Positions 44,057 to 56,719 of a DNA stretch of 64,000 bases are shown here, one piece after another. Each line of letters opens with the position of its first letter. Position 1 is the first letter of the stretch. Where the stretch lies: positions 124,001-188,000 of the forward strand of contig JAQJVL010000750.1 of assembly GCA_035578905.1 (NCBI GenBank), given 5' to 3'. The position numbers and the translations under genes were made by a program. The notes under the pieces were generated by a model. The model made no database searches. It saw only the letters and a list, made by a program, of their open reading frames with translations, and was not told the DNA's origin. This DNA is from Stictocephala bisonia (taxonomy: Eukaryota; Arthropoda; Insecta; Hemiptera; Membracidae).

Positions 44057-44968
44057 GGCCGGGTTTACAAAGCCTGAGTGGCAACCGGATTTCCCATAGT
44101 TGACAACCAAAAATTTACTCGTCTAAAATATTGGTTGCCAACCTTTAATTAAAAATACAATAGTATTTATGTTTTAAATGAAGCGATATAAAAAAGTCAA
44201 AATTATATTCTCATTCAGCTCTCCATAAAATATTGATCTGCAAAGTTTCATTAAAATCTGATGGTTTTTAATTAAATTGCAGTTTAATTTATCCCCTCCC
44301 CTATTGTTCGTAATGTTTTCACTTAAGACGTCAGTGTCTGTCAGTAAGTGCAGCGTGGATGACGTTATTCTTGCCGCGGCAGCGTGCGTGATTATAGCAA
44401 ACCATCAGCGGACATGAAGAGGATATTGGGTGGCTATATGTCGTTCCACGCGTAATGTTTTAGGGTTTTATCTGTTTGTTGAGGCATGTCTTGATTCCAC
44501 AAAACTGGATTATCACGATACAAAACTATTAGTTTTTTCACTACGTCTTGGTCCCAGTTCAACTCACTTTCGTCATTCATTGTGTCAGGAACAGGAAAAA
44601 AACAATTTAACAATTCTATAGCACGTGTAACAGTGTACACACGACTGAGCGACAGGGGCTTATATGTAGTTGTACAGCCACAGGGAGGAAACGGAAATTA
44701 AAGAGGTCTGCAAACATATGCTACGATAGGCGGGAGGGAAATCGAAGAACTACTTTAACAATTTCTAGTTGGCAACTCTTTTAGTGTGCAGCAACGTTTG
44801 GTTGTCAACCTAAGCTGACAACTTCCTTTGATCTTTACCGACTCCTCGCGGGACCGAATTGGCAACCAAAATGTTGGTTGTCAACCTAGTGAGTTGCCAT
44901 TGTGTTTACACCGAATTATCCAAAAAGGTTGGCAACTTTTGGCTGTCAACTCCGGTATAAACCCGGCT
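44057..44968. mobile_element. PIF/Harbinger-like non-autonomous element
   Basis: Ends GGCCGGGTTTACA (44057) and the complement of AGCCGGGTTTATA (to 44968), flanked by TAA on both sides (44054-44056 and 44969-44971), the 3-bp target typical of PIF/Harbinger. Subterminal 'ggttg(c/t)caac' motifs recur in both orientations. Length is 912 bp. It contains a MADF-domain remnant; Harbinger elements encode a MADF/Myb-like accessory protein, so the content supports the class. No transposase is present. Confidence 0.75.
44434..44580 (-). pseudogene. MADF-domain protein remnant of Harbinger type
   Basis: The ATG at 44580 on the minus strand opens MNDESELNWDQDVVKKLI, VLYRDNPVLWNQ and HYAWNDI, then a stop. 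This fits the first half of a MADF (Myb/SANT-like) DNA-binding domain: an initial W/L helix, 'LI-LYRDNPVLWN', then 'AW-I'. The domain needs about 80-90 residues; only about 48 remain. It is part of the surrounding Harbinger-like element, whose second gene usually encodes such a protein. Confidence 0.65.
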
Positions 44969-45089
44969 TAAAATACGCCATTTCTGTATCGAGTTTGGCT
45001 CAAACAATGCTGTGGTGATCGTAAAAACACCGAACAAAATGATTGCTACCAACGCACTTAGGTTGTAATAAGCCTGAGAAGCTGATTAT

Positions 45090-45235
45090 TAGTGTAGAAC
45101 CTTTTGGTTTTCGGGAGATAACCGTATCAATAAATTCCGTGCATTATGGATAGGATCAGCTCGTGCATTATTGTGTATAATGTAGGGAATTTATTGACAC
45201 GGCCATCTCCCGAAGACCACAAAATAGTGTTGACC
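45090..45235. repeat. Foldback, ~55-bp imperfect arms
   Basis: 'ttttcgggagataaccgtatcaataaattcc' (to 45138) pairs with 'ggaatttattgacacggccatctcccgaag' (45186-45215), with weaker pairing outside and a short loop containing 'gtgcattat' twice. It lies about 120 bp right of the Harbinger-like element. It has the same architecture as the other foldbacks, but its family is unknown. Confidence 0.6.
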
Positions 45236-45530
45236 GTGGACTGAATATTCTTCCATGAATACTGAATATTCTTATTTAAAGACTAGAAGGGATTCGTTTA
45301 ATATGATACGTATTTAGGATAACTGATAAAAGCCTAATTCCCGTAGTTTGTTCACTTACGTATATATTCGGTATTTATTTTAGTTACATTTGCCTTATAT
45401 TATATATTTTTGTGTGGTAGCTGCCATAGCTGGAAGATCAACAATTTGTGACAGTCTAGCTACCAGGTATGTTGCTCGTTTAGAACTACCCAGGGTGGAC
45501 GTACTTTAAAGATTGCAACTATAACTCATG

Positions 45531-48500
45531 CAGGGCCGCCCAGAGGGGGGGGGGGCAAATTGCCCCAGGGCCACACAAACTTAGTTCACCGGGGGGGGGG
45601 GGGGCACATTTCATGCAACAAAAAAGAAAATACTTGATAATCTACTAGATAAGAAACGATTCAGGCCTGTATCAAAATATCAAAAGTGATATTAGGAATC
45701 TTCCTAATAAGTCCAGATGAGTCTTCCAGTTTTAGTTTTAAAACGTTTAAACTAAACCAATTGTTTTTTAGCAACTAGGGAGCCTTTTGGAGCAAGTTGT
45801 ACACTGGTCTTTGAAGTTTGTCAGCGGTCGACATAGTGGTGTGACAGCATACGCTCTGGTTAGTGTGTGAACAGTTGTCTTGTTTGCGAACAAGTATAAA
45901 TCCATGCAGCTTGTGAATACACCAAAATATAAATTCCAGTTTGCGAACATATAAATATACTTGAGTGGTGTGGACAGTGGGCCACCTCTATGAGATGTCA
46001 TGTTTTCGTACACTATTTATATAAAACATGTCAAAAGACCCACTAACTTTAAATTTGTATTACTCAAAACTCCGTTTTTGGACGTGTTTAATACAAGGTG
46101 GACAAGAACGTTTCTGTATGTTTTATTTTTTAACTTTAATTTCAAAAGTAGATACTACTTCAAACAAAATTGTTATACTTGTAAATTCAACTCTATCTTG
46201 GCTTTTAGTGGTAGGAAAATCAATCGATTGGTCACGTTATTATCCTTACAAAACCATTAGTTATGATATACTGTATTACTATTATAGACTTAAGATAATA
46301 CAGCAATTGCGAATTGATTTGTATTTGTAGTGGTTTGTTGATTAAGCTTTTATCCTTATTTTGTATTTTTTCACAAATTCTGTTTATGTAGATAAATAAT
46401 ATTGATTTAGTGTTTCGAAAATCCCTTGACTCATCGTGGCAAAATAATAGATCTATATAATGTGAAAATGAGTGATCAGTAACCTGTGGCCTAAAGTATG
46501 CAAATTAATAAATTGTAATAAAAAAAAGTGGAAGCCTAAGAACAACACAGTTAAATAAGCAAACAAAATTAAAGTAAAAACATTTTAAAAAGGTCGAAAA
46601 GACTTTATGAGAAAAGGTTCTTACAAACTTGGTTTCAAAGCTGGTAGTAGGCGGGGTGGCACTCCGTTCGAACGTGGTAACGTTGCACTCTTTCCTCTTT
46701 GCATTAATTTAGTGCAATTTTTCAATATATGCACTAAATTTAAGAAATAGTAGTCGTATTTCAGTAGTAACTGTGTTTTGCACCCAAAAAACCCGCAGGC
46801 AAAATATACAATGTTGTAACAACGTGGCTGGAAGAGTTCAATTAATTGTCACGAAGGGTAGATCGGGGACATCGTCAAGCATTAGTCTGTTTGTTTACTG
46901 TCGTCCAGTAAAGAAATATTTTGTTATTGTTGTATTTTATAGAGTGATATTTCTGTAATTTAATGCGTTCTGTTGGATTTCCTAGTAAACTACTATAATT
47001 ATCAATTAATTTAATTTGATATGATTCATATTCCATTTCCAGATTTTGAGAGAACAAAAAGCTAAAGTTTAGGCCCAGTAATTTATGGTAACGTTTTATT
47101 GAAATCAATAAAAATAGACTATAAATGTTTCAATATAGTATTGTAATATACTGCAAAGTAAATTACATATTTTTACAGTATAAAAAGAAAAAATTAACGA
47201 TGAAACCACTAAATTACAGTAGATTTCTAGGTACATAAATCTGGTAAATATGCATACAAAATAACCGCTCGCTTACCGGATGTGCAACAATATGTGTGTA
47301 TGATGCATTACATTCAACTTGCCCTACGCTATCGTGGGAGGAATCGCGTGGCACAATCTTATCTAAAAATTATAATTTTGTTACGTTCTGTACTATCCGG
47401 ATTCACCTTCCATCATATTTAACCGGTTAACCAGAGTTTACTGTACATGCAATTTTTTTACTTTCTCTACTGTAATGTTTCCTTTGACATTTTAAATTTA
47501 CTAGTTATTATGACATGGATGTTCGTAAAGACATTTTACCAAAATATTATGACATAGGTCTTAATGAAAAGAGGAGCTCTTAAGTACACCGTTAATAGAT
47601 AAAACATTTTCATCATTGTTAAGATTTGTACAACTCCTTTTGAATAGTATTTATTTTGTGTCATTTAACTTGTTGTAACTCTTTTATTGTCTGGTTTAAT
47701 TTACCCTGAAACTGTAACAGGAACAGGGGTGTATTCTCAACGTATTCAGTAGAGTAGGCCTAGCTCTTGATTAAAAACCATTTATGCCCACGTACGGGTT
47801 GTTCCCAAACAAATAGAATAATTGATTAGTGTTGTCATTCATTAATATAACAAAATCTACGACCAATCAAAGTTTTCATAAGTTTTTACTGTCACTGACG
47901 AACGAGTAAGCCATTTATATTTTTGACAATCATTAATACAGTATTTATTTATTGTTTGTTGCGTGATAAGTGAAATTAACTAAGATTGAACCACTGTACG
48001 TGTATTGTTGAGCGGGAGGGTCAATACCACTGTTCGTGAATGGGTCTTTGGGTGTGTCAATACCACTGTCACTGTACGGACGTGTACACTGTGATGTACA
48101 TCAATGATATAGTGTCCAATTTGACAGACATAAATTTTACTGTGTTTTATGCTGAGAAAATTGAGTTGGTACAAAATGCCTTTTATGCCTGTGAAATAAA
48201 AATTCAATAGTTTTAAAGTTTAGCACAAAGGCAAACTAAAATCACGAGTATAAACTAAATGTTTTAATGTCCAACATCAATAAGCTACGTACCCAGTAGT
48301 CTACAACCTGTTTTGAAAACAATACCATAACCTCAACTCTCAGTTGACTGTTTTTAAAGCACTAGATGTACACGCTCGCCAAATTATTTTACTTCCTAAA
48401 CATTTGGTCACTCTCAGTCTAAACTTGCTCTTTAGCTAGCGAAGCCAAGTGGCCTATACACATTTATTGGCCCCTTCCTCCCTCACCCACAGCTAATATC

Positions 48501-48916
48501 ATTGACGCGGATGGCTCCTCAACTGGCAATCGAAGAGCTGCTGCGCCCAACTATGCAACTGACTGTGGCATTGCTTGGTTCGTTATTATTTATTTAATAT
48601 TAAAGAATAACAGTTTTGTTATAAGAGATTGATGTTATTGTAGTGGTAATACTTAAGGAAATGTCTAAAAAGTATATGATAATTAGAGAAACACTTACCG
48701 GAGCTTCGCAGCTAGCCCTGAGAAAACGTCCATGAATCTTAATTACAATAGTAATCTAACGAAAGAGATGGTAAGAATATCGTAGAATGTGCTAAAAGTA
48801 AAATATCAATTATAGTATATTTGACAATCAGAGTAATTAAATTTATTTTGAAGTGAAGGGAGGGGCCACATGGTAAACTTTGCCCCGGGGCCACCAAAAG
48901 TCTCTGGGCGGCCCTG
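45531..48916. mobile_element. hAT-type element, 3.4 kb, no transposase seen
   Basis: Ends CAGGGCCGCCCAGAG (45531) and the complement of CAGGGCCGCCCAGAG at 48916 match. Flanks aactcatg (45523-45530) and acctcatg (48917-48924) agree at 7 of 8 bases, the 8-bp duplication expected for hAT. G-runs and 'ttgccccagggcca'/'ttgccccggggcca' follow just inside both ends. The interior (46.0-48.8 kb) has only short open frames and no hAT catalytic or dimerisation motif, so it is non-autonomous or thoroughly decayed. Confidence 0.8.
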
Positions 48917-49143
48917 ACCTCATGTAAATAACCCTACAACTCTTTAAAGTTACCAACTTGCAAACACGATATCGGTAGACCAATGACTGTTTTTCTTTGT
49001 AGTAGTGTAGAGCTTCATCAATACTACAACGTTTACATTTACAGATCTTAATTTATTCCGGTAAATATTAATGACTTTCTAAGGGAAGTTAGTTATAGGC
49101 CTTACTCATATACATCAGTTACTTATACATAACTCATAACTAA

Positions 49144-49146
<3 letters not shown>

Positions 49147-49203
<57 letters not shown>
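49147..49203. repeat. (AT)n microsatellite
   Basis: About 28 uninterrupted AT units. Confidence 0.95.
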
Positions 49204-49205
<2 letters not shown>

Positions 49206-49834
49206 GCATACAATATTTTAGTCGAACCAGTAGGCACTGTGCCTCCTAAGGGGTAGGGTTACGCCAAGCGCCAGTTAAATGACATTAGTAAACATTTATC
49301 CTCTGGCCCGGACAAGACAGCATTAGTTTGTTTTCTTAGTGGGTTTTATTAATCCGTTTGTGTAATTACTGTGTGAGTGGCTATCAAACTCAAAACAGTG
49401 CTACACATAATTATCTAAAGTTAATTGACGTTTTCTTTTGGAATCGTCAGTAATATGTACATGAATGGAAAAGACCTTGAAAAGTTTTGAAAAATGTCAG
49501 TTCTTCAATGTAAATGTGGTCCTTGGATGACCAACAAACACGAACTGTCATAGCGTTTGTGAAGATCTAGTTCCAGCTATCGATCCACCCGCAACCGTGC
49601 TGAACAAACAAAGGGATAAATATTGTACAGTCAACTGAACCGGAGACTGCTTCCCTTCCCCCACCTTTGACGACTTAACTTTCTTCCGACAACAACCCCA
49701 ACATCGTTCCGCCCTGTGTCTCGATCTCGAAAATCGAAATCAATAGGGCAATGAAATCATTCAGTATGATTTCTAGTACTGCATGGATTATCTTGACTGC
49801 ATGCAATATAATATAACAGTAAATGCTCTAAAGC
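49204..49834. other. Nothing recognised
   Basis: No supported feature. Confidence 0.4.
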
Positions 49835-50735
49835 GCGGGAGACATACAAGATCCCAAGAGCTGGGAGAAAACTAATTCAGTCGAGTTCTTACCACTGCGT
49901 GAAATCTGTAGAATTCGTTAAACGAGGGAACAATAATTCAGAAGGATTGTCACGACTGTGTGCAATCTGTAGACCTCGAAACTGGGAGAACAAAAATTCA
50001 GTAAGATTTACACGACTGCGTTAAATCTGTAGAGCTCGTTAAGTGGGAGAACAATAATTCAGTAGGATTGTCACGACTGCGTGCATCTGTAGACTTCGAA
50101 ACTGGGAGAACAAAAATTCAGTAAGATTGTCACGACTGCGTGAAATCTTTAGAGCTCGTTAATTGGGAGAACAATAATTCAGTAGGATTGTCACAACTGC
50201 ATGCAATCTTTAGACTTCGTTAATCAAGAATCTGTTTAGACTTCGTGCATGCAATTTGTAGAGCTCGTTAACTAGGAGAACAAAAATTCAGTAATATTGT
50301 CACGACTGCGTGAAATATGTAGAGCTCGTTAACTTGGAGAAAACTAACTCAGTAAGATTGTCAAGATTGCGTGAAATCTGTAAAGTTCGTTAAAACTGGG
50401 AGAGTGATAATTCAATAGGATTCAGAATCAGAATCAAATCACTTTATTTTGACAGTACAACCACTGTATAATAGCGTCATTAATCTAAATAGAACATTCT
50501 TACATAATACAACTAAATAGTATCTATTTGCTCTGTTAAGAAGTCCTTAACCCTATAATAACATTTACTTAACAGAAGACCTTTCACCACCTTCCCAAAG
50601 CCAACAACATCATCAACATTCTCCTTAACTGAGGCAGGTAGAGCATTAATTTCAGTAGGATTGTCATGACTGCGTGAAATATGTAGAGTTAATTACCCGG
50701 GAGAGTGATAATTCAGTAAGAATTTGTAGAGTGCG
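49835..50735. repeat. ~62-bp tandem array, interrupted
   Basis: Units of the form 'gggagaacaataattcagtaggattgtcacgactgcgtgaaatctgtagagctcgttaact', about nine copies before 50410 and two after 50648. Interrupted by a LINE 3' end (50422-50648). Confidence 0.85.
50422..50648 (-). mobile_element. 5'-truncated LINE 3' end inserted in tandem array
   Basis: The minus strand encodes ALPASVKENVDDVVGFGKVV then KGLLL and YYRVKDFL, the C-terminal tail common to CR1/Jockey-type ORF2 ('LP-I---S-FK--LK--LL---FYSV-EFL'). A 3' UTR follows, ending AATAAAGTGATT plus (TGATTC)n. The flanks 'attcaataggatt' (left) and 'tttcagtaggatt' (right) are the same array sequence, so the element split one repeat unit with a target duplication of about 13 bp. 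Confidence 0.75.
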
Positions 50736-51185
50736 GAAGGTTTAAGCCTCGTTTACACGACACGGGGCCCGGCGAGTCGTTGATCAAGGTTGTCACCGAC
50801 TCGGCGAGTCCCGCGTTTGTACAGCAATTTCGTGAGTTAGCTCGGGGTGGCGGGTAATGATGTGGGCCGGGAATATTCTCTGTGGGAGGGAACTTATAAA
50901 ATGGGAATATTGCCGGGAATATTTCCTTGGCCGGGGAAGATTCCCAAAAAGTGGGAATTTATAAGACTGTTTAGATTTTGAATAATTTAAGTAACTGAAC
51001 TGTTATGAACCGTAAGATAGGTTAGTTAAGTAAGTTTCTACACTTTTATTCAATAAATAATGTTTAAATACATAAATTACCTTCATAAACAAGTGGACAT
51101 TTATAGAATTAAATTCCTGGACCAGTAAACACACTCCGACTGGTATTACAATATCAAATATTTTATAAAATTAATTTTACAAAAA
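50736..51185. other. GC-richer stretch then AT-rich; nothing recognised
   Basis: 50750-50960 has locally higher GC with 'gactcggcgagtc'-type short repeats ('gcctcgtttacacgacacgg' could be a transposon end, but no partner end is seen). Also repeated 'gggaatatt' motifs. Confidence 0.35.
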
Positions 51186-51372
51186 ATCGTACCCCTATTG
51201 TAACATTTTTGTTGGCTGATAATACGATCCTAAGAGCACCAGTAACTTCTGCTGCTACAGAGCGTATGTTCAGTACATTTTCGTCTGTCAATTGAACAAG
51301 CTGCCAAGTTAGCTTATTTGTCCTACAATTGGAAGCTAATGATCCGTTCACCACAAAGAAAGGGGTCTTAAA
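51186..51372 (+). pseudogene. hAT transposase dimerisation-domain relic
   Basis: Plus-strand frames give APVTSAATERMFSTFSSV at about 51232-51290 and, one frame over, LSIEQAAKLAYLSYNWKL at about 51284-51340. This is the hATC signature (P-TSA-SER-FS... RL----A-KL-FL--N). The loop between the halves is deleted or frameshifted. No other part of the transposase is recognisable nearby. The family also includes domesticated genes, but the frameshift makes a decayed transposon more likely. Not part of the 45.5-48.9 kb hAT element. Confidence 0.72.
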
Positions 51373-52835
51373 CCAGCGGCATCCCAGAAGATGTAGGAAA
51401 AGACGTAGACTCCTTGGTGTGAGGACGATTTACCTGGGTTTACTTGTGGAGAAGAGGTGGATGAGAAGAAAAAGTTGATGTCGAAGGTTCGATGGACTTC
51501 GAAAGCGACTAGGCAATTCATAACTAAGTGCTTATGCAAGCAAACTGTAAAACAATGCATAAAGTATGTTATTTAAACTTATAACTGTGAATAGTAAAAT
51601 TAGTGAATTTGGCAATTATTCTAGTTTTCATTTTAAACCATTGTCCTGTTAAATCATAAATTCCCAGGAAGTTTTCTTTAATTACAATTTTTTCTACGAA
51701 CCTTAAACAGTTTAATTCAGTTTCATTTTAGCATCTTTTATTGCATATTCCCTATTAATCAATAGGTTTTGATGCTATCTTGCTTTAAAATTATAAATTC
51801 TCGGGAATTTATGAATTTTGGTAATATTGCCGGCAAAATGCCCTGAGAATTTTACATCACTAGTGGCGAGGTAACGGAAAAGTAGCCCCTGGAAAAGTAC
51901 CCCCCTTCCAGCAACTGCCCACGTCACTTTGACGCCACAAGAACGTAATTTTGACAGCTAACGAAAACTGCTGTCCACGACTGGAAAAGTACCCCCCCCC
52001 CCCGCGACTAGTCCAGTAAACTTACTGAATGTAATGCTATAGTTCAATATAAACTTATAATCAAATACGACTAATTTTGATCGGATTTATAGCCTTTGGA
52101 AAATTACCCCCCCCCCCGATCGGATGTATACGGGGTAGAAAAGTAGCTCCTGGAAAAGTCCCCCCTCCCAGTACTTGAGATCACCGCAGCCAAGTTACAG
52201 GCATTTGAACACTACTGGTTATGTACTGTAGTTCTGAAGGTCTATAATTTTATTATCTAGACACGTAAACAATGTAGGTAAAACTACATAAATTTATTTT
52301 ACTATTAAATGTTAATTATACGAATTAATAATTTATACATTGAGACAGAAAACGGAACCGGTATCGTCGTACCGAGTTTTCATTTTTTTATCAATTTGTC
52401 AGCTTCATGTATCTAACATTTGACTATTTATCCGATAACGACTCAATTTTTATATAGTCAAATAAATTCTATTAAATATTTTGCACTTTCAGAATTTTAT
52501 ATTTATGACAAGTACACTTTTTTTTAGGAAACGTTAATTTTATTCAAGATAGTCATTAAACTGCATTCTTAGTTGTATTATTCACCTAGTAAGTCGTGTG
52601 CTATGATACTCAAGACATTTCTAAGGACAAATGTAGTTACATACATATCAGTTTACATTTTTATTACAAATTGCGTAAGGAACCTTACACGTGTAACACC
52701 GATTCAGCATGGCTACCGTATTTCTCATAAAACTATTAGGAACTATATTCACAAACATAACATTCCGTAAATATCGAATATTGTTTTACTTTTGATATTG
52801 TATTTCTCGGTTTAAATTTTAATGGACATCTTGTT
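51373..52835. other. Mostly anonymous; C-run repeats at 51.88-52.17 kb
   Basis: Between 51880 and 52170 the phrase 'ggaaaagtacccccc'/'ggaaaattaccccccccc' recurs about six times with 'cctggaaaagt' spacers, a local G/C-biased repeat. The remainder is AT-rich without recognised features. Confidence 0.4.
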
Positions 52836-53035
52836 TTTAATGTTCTATATAAAAGGCAAAGCCCTGGCTCACTCACCCACTCACTCACTCATCACTAATT
52901 CTTCAATTTCTCATGTGTTATCTGAAAATTGTGTACACTGTTTCTTTAGGTCTGAAATGAGACAACTAAAGTATTTTCATCTTGATGAAGTAATCCTAAA
53001 GGGGAGAAACCGCCCCTAAAAGATTGTTCCATACG
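52836..53035 (+). repeat. Low-complexity dispersed-repeat fragment
   Basis: 'ttctatataaaaggcaaagccctggctcac' runs into CACTCACTCACTCAC-type simple repeat, and later 'aaggggagaaaccgcccctaaaa'. From memory it resembles a dispersed insect repeat of unknown class; not assigned further. Confidence 0.35.
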
Positions 53036-54390
53036 ATCACGCGTATCCAAATTAAACAATTATTTTTAAACGGATTTTTCCAAACAGGTTGCATTTTATC
53101 AAGGATGAAATACCACGTCGGAATTGCTTTGCAAATTCCTAATTAGTTTTATGGAAAAAAGATACAAAATATTTAGTTTGAAGTTTTTATTTTCACCTAT
53201 TTCTCAAAACTAGTAGTTTGTATTCTAAATATGAAAAGCAAACCCAATGCGTAATGTGATAACATTTAAAATGTCACCTTATACACAACTTTTGGTCAAT
53301 AAATAACGAAAAAATATGGATACGCAAATAACATTATTTTAATGGGACTAAAACAAATATGGCCGACAGCCTCTGCAGACTCCTAACCAGGCAAAACACC
53401 AACTCGTACTGGCTCGGCCTTCTCTCCACGAGCCTACACACATCATGAGCTACCCCGCGCTGTTTAGGCAGTTGGCTCGCGTGGGATCGCAAAAACAGTG
53501 ACGGCTTGTCTATGCATCCAAACACCAAGGTCATCAGTAACTCATATAAGAAAATATAACATTATTAACTAAAAGTACTGAAAATATGTGTGTTTCAAAA
53601 AAACTATCTTACAGTATCTAAAATAATACAATTTACCTGCTGGTTAAGTTTATAGACAACTAGTTATTTATTCGTACTTTGCTATGTGATAAAAATACTT
53701 AATCAGCAATATTTCGACTTGTGAAAATAAATATTAGATTAGGGGATTCCCTTACACTCTTCGCGTGCCAACCCTCGTCAATTAGAGATTTCAATTAAAC
53801 AGAAAACTACAAATAAGCAATGTGTACGCCAGTAAATACATTATAAACAGTTGTTATATATTGTGTTAGTGAGAGAAATCAGTAGTGTTTGTGGATGAAT
53901 CATTATATACTAAAAGAATAAAATGTGACTGGCACTATTTACTGTTCCTTTAGATTATTTTTGTTTTAACAGTTAATTAATTTTAAAATTAAAATGTGAA
54001 TACAGGACTTATTACATAACTAAGTACTGAAATTTTGTTGGAAATTAAAACGTAATTTTTAATAAAAAATACGGCAATGGACACAATTAAATAAATGTAT
54101 AATAATTAATTCATAATGATTTATATCTCATGAATACCATAAAAATAATTAACATTACATATCATAAAATTAAACCAAACACAAACATCTCAAATAAACC
54201 TGTATACCTACTAATTAAAATATTAAAATAAATGAACATTGTATTACAAATGTGTTTACAAACTTAAACCCGGTAAACTGCTTAATATTTCAGTTTACTC
54301 TATTTTTGAATCATCAATCACCTATTCTCTCAACAAAATCGACGGAGGTGTACTGCAAATGGTTTTAAGAATGCCTTGATTGAATTCCGC
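53036..54390. other. Nothing recognised; small GC-richer island
   Basis: 53340-53530 is clearly less AT-rich than its surroundings and open on both strands for about 60 codons, but matches no domain that I know and lacks convincing splice sites. The rest is AT-rich. Confidence 0.35.
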
Positions 54391-56719
54391 ATCAATCAAA
54401 ATGGACCCTCATCTCACAATAACCACACAAAACGAAGGTATATTCGTTAGATATTTCGTAGACTCGTCGCTTATCAATCAATTCATAAAAATATAACGAA
54501 TAATTAATTGAAGTATGTATGAGTGCAATGCAAGATGGTGCCGCGCGGTGTCTGTGAATACTGAACTCTGGTGGGGGAGCCTTCCCCTTACCCCTGAGGC
54601 CGTTGTCTGATACGTTTCGCCCGCTGCGTGAGCGATCCAATAAGAGAAGTATACTGTACATCGATGGGCTTAACTGGGCCCCGTCAGTTTCACAACAATC
54701 TAGAGAGGCAGTTGCTCCAATTTGTTAACTTATTGTTTATTGTATTTTTTAAAAATTGTGTGAATACAAATGTGAGTCTTTATGTTAACTTGTTAAGGTA
54801 GTTTTACTTTCTTATAATCTAATATATAAATTGAAACTGAAAGACCATATCCGATTTATTAACCTAATTAGTTAAATAGTTTGACATTTTTTCATGTAGT
54901 GATCGAATGGGTGCTATTTAAAGCCGTTCTCGGCTCTTACAGTAATTCTTTTACCAATGGTTGTTTTTATTAGACCTTTTTACCATAGTAAATGTGACTA
55001 GACATACGGTAATGGACCGAGCCGGTACCACCCTTTATCCAAAGTTACTGTCACTTTGCTCTCTCTTCTTATCTGCACTCTCTCACTGCCAGAACCACAC
55101 AATACTAGCTGCAGAGGTCTTTTGTGTGTGTCGCTAGAGAAAGGCTCTAGTGAGTAGTGAAAGTCCACAACAACCAACTAGGAACACTTTTTTTCTTCAC
55201 AACCTCTTTCAAAAGTATTTAAGGTTAAATAATAATGTTTTATTAATATATAAATGGTTTTATTAATTTGTTTCTATTATACAGGGTTTTCAGACCACTC
55301 GGCCACAATCTCCTCTAGTTGAACCGTTTTACTTAGAGTGATGCAATAAACTGTAAACCTAATAAATCTCATTTGGCGAACGTCCCAAAATGGTTTTTTG
55401 TCGCATTTAAAATACAAGGTGTACACGAAAATGTGGTCACAGGTTCGAATCTTGAACATTTCAAATATCAACATAGTGTTATACCTTATTTGTAAGGTAT
55501 TTAAACCATTGTTATTTCATATACACCATTTAAAATTATTCTTATTCCTTAAAAATTAAATTAAAGTTAAATTAAATTAAATTTTTTTTGTTTTTAAAGT
55601 TAATGTTAGTGTTCTGAAACTCTTCTTAAAGTACAATAATACAACTATAAGATTGGGCACTTATCTCGCTATCTTTAACATTTGAAAAAATAGAACAGAC
55701 TAAAAAGTTTTTAAATAGGACCCTATACCATGTAGCACATCAAGATAAAAGGTCTTTGAAAATCAAACACCTTTTGTTTTTAATGTTGTGTCATATTTCT
55801 GTCGGTTTTTAATTGCAGACGAACATATTTTTTTTACATTTAAATTAATTTTAAAATGTGTTAATCATATAATGTGATGATGTAGGGGGTAAGAATAATT
55901 TCCTAATGTATGATTTAATGTTTAATAATTCCCAAAACATTATCAGGGACTCATATTTTTGAAGTATAAGAGAATGGAACTGGAATACGTATTCTACCGC
56001 ATATAAGATAACGGTTGACATTATTGGTAAAAAAATATTACATTTATTTTTTTATAACTGTAAAATGCCGAGATTACAACAAAATAGCTAGCTAAACGGT
56101 TATTTTTGTTTTTGTAATTTTTACAAACAACCTCATAATCGATAGTTAATTTTAAAAACTTTAATGTTAATGCGCCTTCAAAATTAGATATGCTTCAGGC
56201 ATGATATGTGGCCCAGTCCAGGTTCGTCTCGTAGTGCGGCAAGGCGTGAAGAGTGGCTACGAAGTGTTGCTCCCGTTCGCTTACATACAGGGGTAACGGG
56301 GGTCCGTCATGCAACATCACATGCTGCCAGCCACACATGCCCGACACACTTTATTACAGTTCAAACGGTGCTATTGATCGGATTTTAATTTTATCGTCAT
56401 TTATGCAAATCGAATTGTTAAATCAGCTTTTAAAACCCTTTGATAAATGACATCCTTGTCAGTTGGTGTATAAATAGTAACATTGGTCAATCAACGATCT
56501 TTGCAGTTCAGCAATAACATATTCATTGAAGTACCTACTGCAATTCTGTTTTAGGTCGTAGACATACTTTTTTATTATTGAAAATATGAAAATTATAATT
56601 TATTTACGACACCTACTCTAGTTTAGCTGAGTTAATTACCCATTTATTTTGGTAAATATCGGAAGCACTTCATATATTTATGACTACGTTTAATTAATTA
56701 ATTTTTGTTTATTACCAAT
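54391..56719. other. Nothing recognised
   Basis: AT-rich with several short open frames. A GC-richer patch at 56200-56350 is open in two plus-strand frames with no recognisable domain. Confidence 0.35.

Noticed and set aside
49147..49203. (AT)n tract as a functional element
   Set aside because: A plain microsatellite; length alone does not support a function.
53334..53534. GC-richer island open on both strands as a host exon
   Set aside because: No domain, no persuasive splice sites, and no conserved pattern that I can see. Kept only as a note.
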